The position numbers were made by a program, and so were the translations under genes. A stretch of 6,051 bases of DNA from Phycisphaerae bacterium (GTDB taxonomy: Bacteria; Planctomycetota; Phycisphaerae; Tepidisphaerales; Tepidisphaeraceae), in the NCBI GenBank assembly GCA_014380825.1, contig JACMJD010000035.1, positions 1 to 6,051 on the forward strand, read 5' to 3'. The notes under the pieces are model-generated. The model was not told the origin of the DNA. It saw only the letters and a list, made by a program, of their open reading frames with translations, and did no database searches. Below, one piece after another: positions 1 through 4,502 of the stretch (positions within the stretch are counted from its first letter, which is position 1; every line of letters begins with the position of its first letter).

Positions 1-680
1 ACGTTCGCAACTTCGACTGGCGCTCCGAAACCGACTACACGCCGCGCTGGGAAGATCGCACGTACGACTTGAGCAAACTCCGAAGCGCCGATCTGATGCT
101 CGTGTACTGGGGATCGCCGGCGATCGCGCACGCGATGGTCAGCTTCGAATTCGACGGCGACCAACACCTGGCCGTTTCGATAGAAACGCGGAAGGAAAAG
201 ACGGAGTCATACTCGGCCGTGCAGGGGTTCTTTCGGCAGTACGAGATCTTGTACGTCTTCGCCGACGAGCGCGATATTGTGCGCGTGCGCACGCATTTTC
301 GAAACGAAGACGTTTATCTCTATCACACGAACATAACGCCCGATCATGCCAAGGCGCTCTTCATGACGTACGCGCGGCACGCGAACAGGCTGGCGGAAAC
401 ACCGGACTGGTACAACGCGTTCACCAGCAACTGTGCGACCAACGTCGTGGCCAATCTTCGCGAGAGCAATCCGTCATCGATCGCGCGGGTGAACTGGGAG
501 ATCTTGCTCAGCGGATATGCGGGGCGAAAGGCTTACCGCAACGGCAGGCTTTACACCGGCATGCCGTTCGAAGAACTCCAGGCGCGCAGCCACGTCAACG
601 CGATCGCGCACACGGCCGACAACGATCCCAACTTCGCCAGGGCGATTCGAGTCGGACTTCCCAGGCCGGATGCGCGATGA
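1..680 (+). CDS. DUF4105 (Lnb N-terminal-type) periplasmic domain protein, 5' partial
   Basis: The reading frame is open from the window edge (first whole codon at 3) to the TGA at 678-680, giving 225 visible residues. The TTG at 69 is an internal Leu codon, not a start, because the residues before it (NFDWRSETDYTPRWEDRTYDL region) already match the opening of the DUF4105 domain. Other family marks are YWG followed by AHAMVSFEF (His at visible residue 43, codon 129-131), the YNAFTSNCATN motif (Cys at visible residue 144, codon 432-434), and a C-terminal tail of the NARA..DFARRIR kind. The family has a papain-like/NlpC-P60-like Cys-His arrangement, and its Bacteroides member Lnb is a lipoprotein N-acyltransferase. 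In this family a few membrane helices usually precede the domain; they would lie upstream of the window. It overlaps the next gene by 4 bases (ATGA), suggesting one operon. Family assignment is fairly sure; the acyltransferase role here is only inference. Confidence 0.85.
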   Translation, partial: VRNFDWRSETDYTPRWEDRTYDLSKLRSADLMLVYWGSPAIAHAMVSFEFDGDQHLAVSIETRKEKTESYSAVQGFFRQYEILYVFADERDIVRVRTHFRNEDVYLYHTNITPDHAKALFMTYARHANRLAETPDWYNAFTSNCATNVVANLRESNPSSIARVNWEILLSGYAGRKAYRNGRLYTGMPFEELQARSHVNAIAHTADNDPNFARAIRVGLPRPDAR

Positions 681-1771
681 CACCGTCTCGTTCCAACATC
701 GAACAGAAGCTCGGCTGGATCATCCTGGCGCTGCTGCTCGGCGGCTGCATCCTCGTGTTGCTGCCGTTCACCTCGGCATTGCTCTGGGCGGTGGTGCTGA
801 CGTTCTCAAGCTGGCCACTTTATCGGCGGCTGCTGAATTTTCTCGGCGGAAGGCGCACGCTGGCGGCGTTGCTGATGTCGCTTGCGATGTTCTGCATCAT
901 TCTGCTTCCGTTTGTGATTGTCGGCGCGACGCTGGGCGACAACGTGAAAGATCTGACGACGCGCGCGCGGCACTCGATGGATAACGGTCCGCCCGCGCCG
1001 CCCGCTTGGCTGGCGAAGGTGCCCGGCATCGGAACAACGGCGTCCGACTATTGGCGAAGCCTCGCGGCGGACAGTTCGCCTCTGGTCCAAGCCGCGAAGC
1101 GCCTCATCGAGCCGGTGAGCGCTGTGTTGCTCGCCGGCGCGATCGGACTTGGCCGCGGATTGCTTGAGCTGGCACTGAGCATCCTGATCGCGTTCTTCCT
1201 CTTCCGTGACGGCGCCGCTGCCGCGACGCGCGTGAGCCTCGCGACCGAATGGATCGCCGGCGAGCATGGCAGGCATCTGCTCGAAGTTGCCGGCAACACC
1301 GTGCGCGGCGTGGTGTACGGAATCCTCGGAACGGCGTTCGTCCAGGCGGTAATGGCCGGAATCGGATTTTGGATCGCGGGCGTACCAAACGCCGGCTTTC
1401 TCGCGCTGCTAACGTTTTTCCTGTCGGTCGTCCCCGTTGGTCCGCCGTTGATCTGGTTGCCGGCCGCGCTCTGGTTGTTCTATCAAGGCTCAACCGGCTG
1501 GGGCATCTTCATGATCATCTGGGGCGTGCTGGTGAGCAGCGTCGACAACGTTGTGAAGCCATGGCTGATCAGCCAGGGCAGCGCGATGCCGTTCCTGCTG
1601 ATCTTCTTCGGCGTCTTAGGCGGCGCGCTGACCTTCGGATTCATCGGCGTGTTCATCGGCCCAACCCTGTTGGCCGTCGGTTATCGCCTCGTACAGGAAT
1701 GGTCCCTTGCGCGTAGCGCGGTTGCCGTCGCTGACGCGCCGGTGACCGCAGTCGTTCTCATTCAGGAGTGA
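677..1771 (+). CDS. AI-2E family transporter (PerM/YdiK/TqsA type), integral membrane protein
   Basis: This is a 364-residue polytopic inner-membrane protein, a normal length for the family. Hydrophobic segments lie near residues 13-45 (probably two helices), 62-87, 146-176, 209-234, 237-270, 274-290 and 303-338. A soluble stretch at about 88-145 sits where the family has its extramembrane region. The C-terminal half carries the signature: SVVPVGPPLIWLPAALW (250-266), then DNVVKPWLISQG (290-301), then FGFIGVFIGPTLLAVGYR (320-337), very close to YdiK-like members. Family members export small molecules or ions; TqsA was linked to autoinducer-2 and others to Na+/H+ exchange, so the substrate cannot be read from sequence. 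The ATG at 677 overlaps the upstream stop and has no strong Shine-Dalgarno, so translation is probably coupled to the DUF4105 gene. The stop is followed at once by the DUF2092 gene. Confidence 0.93.
   Translation: MTPSRSNIEQKLGWIILALLLGGCILVLLPFTSALLWAVVLTFSSWPLYRRLLNFLGGRRTLAALLMSLAMFCIILLPFVIVGATLGDNVKDLTTRARHSMDNGPPAPPAWLAKVPGIGTTASDYWRSLAADSSPLVQAAKRLIEPVSAVLLAGAIGLGRGLLELALSILIAFFLFRDGAAAATRVSLATEWIAGEHGRHLLEVAGNTVRGVVYGILGTAFVQAVMAGIGFWIAGVPNAGFLALLTFFLSVVPVGPPLIWLPAALWLFYQGSTGWGIFMIIWGVLVSSVDNVVKPWLISQGSAMPFLLIFFGVLGGALTFGFIGVFIGPTLLAVGYRLVQEWSLARSAVAVADAPVTAVVLIQE
1764..1768 (+). promoter_or_regulatory. Shine-Dalgarno AGGAG deciding the DUF2092 start
   Basis: AGGAG sits at the very end of the AI-2E gene. 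It is five bases from GTG 1774, a near-optimal distance, whereas GTG 1768 overlaps it. This supports 1774 as the start and shows the ribosome site lies within the upstream coding sequence. Confidence 0.7.
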
Positions 1772-1773
1772 AA

Positions 1774-2592
1774 GTGCACCGTCATCAAGAAATACATCGA
1801 TCGCAGCGCGCAGCGCTCCTTGCGAAGATCTGCGTCGTGATCATCGCGTGTTGCGTCCCCGTCGCGATCGGTCAGGACAAGAAAGTCGCCGCGACCGGCG
1901 TGGAACAGAAGGCCGACGCCGTGCTGCGGCAGATGAGCGCAACGCTGGCGAGCGCGCCGGCCTTCACGGTCGACGCCGAGCAATCGATCGATCAGGCCGA
2001 CGAATCCGGCCAGAAGATTCAGCTCTCCAAGCGCGTTCACATCGTACTGTCGCGCCCAAACAAGCTCGCGACTACCGTGAAGGGCGATGTGGAAAATCTC
2101 GCGTACTTCTACGACGGCAAGACCGTGACGATCGTGAACAACAACGATCGCGTTCACGCGGTGCAGGATGCGCCCGATACGATCGACGCAATGTTCGACT
2201 TTCTCGCCGAGCGCTTCGGCGTCACCGCGCCGCTGTCCGATCTGCTGTTCAGCGATCCGTACAAGGCGATGACCACTCACGTCCGCAGCGGGCGATACCT
2301 CGGAATTCATGAGGTTGCCGGCGTGAAGTGCCATCACCTTGCGTATCGCCAGGACGGAATCGATTGGCAAATCTGGGTGGAAGACGGCGAGCGCGCGGTG
2401 CCGCGCAAGGTTGTGATCACGTTCAAGGAACAGCCGGGCTATCCGCAGTTCGTCGCCGTGCTGAACAACTGGGACCTGAAAACGACGCCGGCGAGTGGTG
2501 CGTTCACCGCCAAGATTCCCGAGGGAAGTAAGCGCGTTGATTTACAACCGTTACAGACTCAATCGGACACAGGCGCCGGGAGCGGCAAGTGA
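1774..2592 (+). CDS. exported DUF2092 family protein
   Basis: From the GTG at 1774 the product is 272 residues. The GTG at 1768 would add only two residues, but AGGAG at 1764-1768 is five bases from 1774 and overlaps 1768, so 1774 is preferred. The N-terminus is basic/His-rich and is followed by a hydrophobic core (about 13-33, ALLAKICVVIIACC region). This fits a Sec signal with possible cleavage after AIG (33/34); IIAC at 23-26 also resembles a lipobox, so a lipoprotein cannot be excluded. Residues from about 45 to 262 match DUF2092: ADAVLRQMSATLASAPAFTV at the start, then a repeated-strand pattern with LSRPNKLATT, FYDGKTVTIV, and IDWQIWVEDGERAVPRKVVI. The domain resembles LolA/LolB-type lipid-binding beta folds, but no biochemical role is established to my knowledge. 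The gene follows the AI-2E gene with 2 bases between and overlaps the next gene by 4 bases. Confidence 0.9.
   Translation: MHRHQEIHRSQRAALLAKICVVIIACCVPVAIGQDKKVAATGVEQKADAVLRQMSATLASAPAFTVDAEQSIDQADESGQKIQLSKRVHIVLSRPNKLATTVKGDVENLAYFYDGKTVTIVNNNDRVHAVQDAPDTIDAMFDFLAERFGVTAPLSDLLFSDPYKAMTTHVRSGRYLGIHEVAGVKCHHLAYRQDGIDWQIWVEDGERAVPRKVVITFKEQPGYPQFVAVLNNWDLKTTPASGAFTAKIPEGSKRVDLQPLQTQSDTGAGSGK
2578..2582 (+). promoter_or_regulatory. Shine-Dalgarno GGGAG for the Gly-rich protein gene
   Basis: GGGAG lies in the last codons of the DUF2092 gene, six bases before GTG 2589. Together with the GTGA stop/start overlap it supports translation of the small gene by coupling or re-initiation. Confidence 0.65.
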
Positions 2593-3158
2593 TCAACTTC
2601 CGCAGCAGCTCAGTCCCGGGAACATTGACGGCGATCATGGTCGCGGTCGGAGGTCTGTTCGCCTTCGGTCAATATGCGGTCAATCGACAAGTCGGCCAAC
2701 CGGTTTACGGCGGCAGCGGTGGCGGGGGAGGCGGATCGGTTCGATACGGATACGTCGCGCCGGTAGCATACAAAACATCAACGCTGCTGCCCTCGGAAGT
2801 GCGTAACAACTACTACCGTTCCGGCGCGATGCCATCCGACATTCGAATGAATTACCGAGCCGCGGGTCCGCTCGCGGCTGGTGGTGCGGCGGCGTACATT
2901 CCGGGCGGCTCGCCGGTTGTCATTCGCGCCGGCTCGGCGCCGCAGGGAAACATGGTCAACCCGATGGGCCCGCGCCCTCCGGCGCAAGCCGGCTTGCCGA
3001 TCGCGCCGTCGATTCATTACGGCGCCGCGGCCGGCCAGGTTGCGTGGGCAACGCCGATGCACGGGGCGGTGCAGCTACAACCGTCGGGCTCTGCGATCCC
3101 GACATCATCAATGTCGGCCAACCCCTTTGGCACGATCCATTACCCCAATTCGCGGTGA
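2589..3158 (+). CDS. small exported Gly/Pro/Ala-rich protein of unknown function
   Basis: I do not recognise a named family. The product is 189 residues. The GTG start at 2589 overlaps the previous stop (GTGA) and has GGGAG at 2578-2582, six bases upstream, inside the DUF2092 gene. A hydrophobic segment at about 10-28 (PGTLTAIMVAVGGLFAFG) is a signal peptide or anchor; AFG|Q (27/28) is a possible cleavage site, resembling AIG|Q in the neighbouring DUF2092 protein. The rest lacks predicted hydrophobic helices. There is a run GGSGGGGGGS at 41-50, then two degenerate copies of a 13-residue unit (67-79 and 81-93), then a low-complexity Ala/Pro/Gly part with recurring short aromatic motifs (SVRYG 50-54, SIHYG 141-145, TIHYP 182-186). 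No Cys, enzyme motif or metal site is seen. Coding is supported by tight packing, the ribosome site and codon use like its neighbours. A structural or partner role for the DUF2092 protein is inferred from position only. Confidence 0.82.
   Translation: MINFRSSSVPGTLTAIMVAVGGLFAFGQYAVNRQVGQPVYGGSGGGGGGSVRYGYVAPVAYKTSTLLPSEVRNNYYRSGAMPSDIRMNYRAAGPLAAGGAAAYIPGGSPVVIRAGSAPQGNMVNPMGPRPPAQAGLPIAPSIHYGAAAGQVAWATPMHGAVQLQPSGSAIPTSSMSANPFGTIHYPNSR
2787..2867 (+). repeat. degenerate 13-residue tandem duplication in the Gly-rich protein
   Basis: Residues 67-79 (LPSEVRNNYYRSG) and 81-93 (MPSDIRMNYRAAG) align without gaps: P, S, R, N, Y and G are identical, and L/M, E/D and V/I are conservative. The unit length is 14 residues including the linker. 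The DNA copies have diverged, so it is an old, selected protein repeat and not a recent DNA duplication. Confidence 0.6.
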
Positions 3159-3203
3159 ATGATGATGACAAATTCCAGCAATCCGATAGCCCGCGTGAGA
3201 TCG

Positions 3204-3219
3204 TTAGACCAAGGTCCAA
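3204..3219. promoter_or_regulatory. candidate operator: imperfect inverted repeat 7-2-7
   Basis: TTAGACC-AA-GGTCCAA has arms that pair at six of seven positions, centred at 3211/3212, about 80 bases before the adaptor start. RND operons are often controlled by TetR- or MarR-type repressors binding short palindromes upstream of the adaptor gene. No regulator gene is in the window, and short palindromes arise by chance, so this is a tentative call. Confidence 0.3.
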
Positions 3220-3280
3220 TAGGCAAGTGGCCGCCCGTTTCGAGAATGAAAAAGCACACCGGTTGTCGCATCAATTTTGT

Positions 3281-3284
3281 GGAG
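3281..3284 (+). promoter_or_regulatory. Shine-Dalgarno GGAG deciding the adaptor start
   Basis: GGAG is six bases before ATG 3291. The upstream in-frame ATGs (3159-3167 and 3246) have no comparable site at a proper distance, and only 3291 places the lipoprotein signal at the N-terminus. Confidence 0.75.
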
Positions 3285-3290
3285 TCGAAC

Positions 3291-4493
3291 ATGCAAGCGA
3301 ACGAGCTCAGGCGTCGTCTGTTCCGATCGGCAACCGTTGCGGGCCTCGCCGTCGGGTTGCTGACAATGGTAACCGGATGCGACACCGCGGAGACGCAGGC
3401 AAGCGCACCGCCGCCGCCACCGGTGAACGTGATCGTTCCGGTCGCAAGCGTTGTTCAGGAATACGACAACTTCAGCGGGCGCGTCGCGGCCGTGTCGTCG
3501 ATCGATGTGCGCTCGCGCGTTCCCGGGTACGTCACCAGCATCAGCTTCAAGGACGGCGACTTCGTCAAGAAGGATCAGATCCTCTTCCAGATCGATGCCA
3601 AACCGTACGAAGCCGCGATCAGTGCGGCCAAGGCGCAGCGCAAGCAGGCGCAAGCAGAGGCGGATTACGGGAACCGTGAACTGGAGCGGCTCAAACCGCT
3701 TCAGGCGAGCGGCGCGGCAAGCCCGCTGGAAATGTCCAAGGCGCAGGACCAGGCTGACCGCGGCGCAGCCTCTGTCGCCAAAGCCGATGCCGAAATTGAA
3801 GCGAAGCAACTTGATCTCGACTACGCCACCGTGAAGTCGCCGATCGACGGCCGCGTCAGCAGGTCGAACTTTTCAATTGGCAATCTGATCGCCGGCGACA
3901 CACCGCTTACAAACGTGGTGTCGCTAGATCCGGTCTACGTCAACATGGATGTCGATGACAACACGCTGCTCTTCTATCGCCGAGAGGCGCGCAAGAAAGC
4001 CGAAAGCCAGGACATAACGCGCATTCGCGACGCCAATCTTCCGATGTTCGTCGCGATGACGGATGAGAAAGATTTTCCCCACAAAGGGATCATGGAATAC
4101 ATCGACAACCAGGTCGACCCGATGACCGGCACAATCCGCGTGCGCGGCGAATTCCCCAATCCGCAGCGCATTCTCACGCCCGGCCAATTCGTGCGAGCAC
4201 GGTTTCCGCGCGGCGATGCACGGGAGCGCCTGCTCGTCCCCGATCGTGCGATCGGACGCGATCAGGACCGTAAGTACGTGTTGGCGGTGAATGACAAGAA
4301 CATCGTCGAGTACAAGGCGGTCGAGACCGGCGAACTGTTCGGCGAGAACCGGGCGATCATCAGCGGCTTGAACGCGGGCGAGCGGGTCGTCGTCGACGGC
4401 GTGCAGCGCGCTCGGCCTGGCCAGCCCGTGACGCCAACTCTGGTGCAACCCGCGACGCAGCCGACGTCACAACCCGCAATTTCCGCAAAGTGA
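3291..4493 (+). CDS. RND efflux periplasmic adaptor (membrane fusion) lipoprotein, AcrA/HlyD family
   Basis: The chosen start is ATG 3291 (400 residues), because GGAG at 3281-3284 lies six bases upstream and it puts a proper lipoprotein signal at the N-terminus: basic ELRRRLFR, hydrophobic 15-28, lipobox VTGC with Cys30. The frame is open back to ATG 3159 (444 residues), but that would bury the signal. Asp31 at +2 is the inner-membrane retention residue in E. coli and is also found in AcrA. Domains in order: beta-barrel/lipoyl strands from about 44; lipoyl half-motif GYVTSISFKDGDFVKKDQIL (79-98); alpha-hairpin about 104-174; second lipoyl half VKSPIDGRVSRSNFSIGNLI (181-200); beta-barrel 210-310 with the DPMTGTIRVRGEFPNP motif; membrane-proximal domain about 312-385; Pro/Gln/Thr-rich tail. 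The hairpin tip carries R133-x3-L137-x6-S144, the TolC-docking motif. It links the RND pump encoded nine bases downstream to an outer-membrane channel. Confidence 0.95.
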   Translation: MQANELRRRLFRSATVAGLAVGLLTMVTGCDTAETQASAPPPPPVNVIVPVASVVQEYDNFSGRVAAVSSIDVRSRVPGYVTSISFKDGDFVKKDQILFQIDAKPYEAAISAAKAQRKQAQAEADYGNRELERLKPLQASGAASPLEMSKAQDQADRGAASVAKADAEIEAKQLDLDYATVKSPIDGRVSRSNFSIGNLIAGDTPLTNVVSLDPVYVNMDVDDNTLLFYRREARKKAESQDITRIRDANLPMFVAMTDEKDFPHKGIMEYIDNQVDPMTGTIRVRGEFPNPQRILTPGQFVRARFPRGDARERLLVPDRAIGRDQDRKYVLAVNDKNIVEYKAVETGELFGENRAIISGLNAGERVVVDGVQRARPGQPVTPTLVQPATQPTSQPAISAK

Positions 4494-4502
4494 GCGAGCG
4501 CG

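Larger units (their letters stand above)
3159..3290 (+). other. 132-bp intergenic region between the four-gene cluster and the efflux genes
   Basis: This is the only gap longer than ten bases between genes. It begins with ATGATGATG directly after the stop of the Gly-rich gene and stays open in the adaptor frame, but there is no ribosome site and the encoded residues look unlike a protein N-terminus. It is less GC-rich than the genes. I see no sigma-70 promoter with a good -35/-10 pair and no GC stem followed by a T-run. It contains the inverted repeat at 3204-3219. If the adaptor and pump have their own promoter, it should lie here or late in the Gly-rich gene. Confidence 0.55.

Noticed and set aside
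120..127. GCGATCGC (also 600-607), the HIP1 octamer abundant in cyanobacteria
   Set aside because: Only two copies were noticed and the genes do not look cyanobacterial; they follow from the general GATC excess.
69..680. DUF4105 gene starting at TTG 69
   Set aside because: The frame is open to the window edge and the residues before 69 match the conserved beginning of the domain.
517..984. Plus-strand frame bridging the DUF4105/AI-2E junction
   Set aside because: It overlaps two well-supported genes in another frame and encodes Arg-rich sequence without motifs.
1762..2370. Minus-strand open frame of 202 codons opposite the DUF2092 gene
   Set aside because: The plus-strand frame has a signal peptide, a ribosome site and a family match; the antisense product has none.
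3159..3290. Adaptor gene starting at ATG 3159 (or ATG 3246)
   Set aside because: No ribosome site is found at either, and the lipoprotein signal would be internal. Forty-four open codons in GC-rich DNA is not remarkable.
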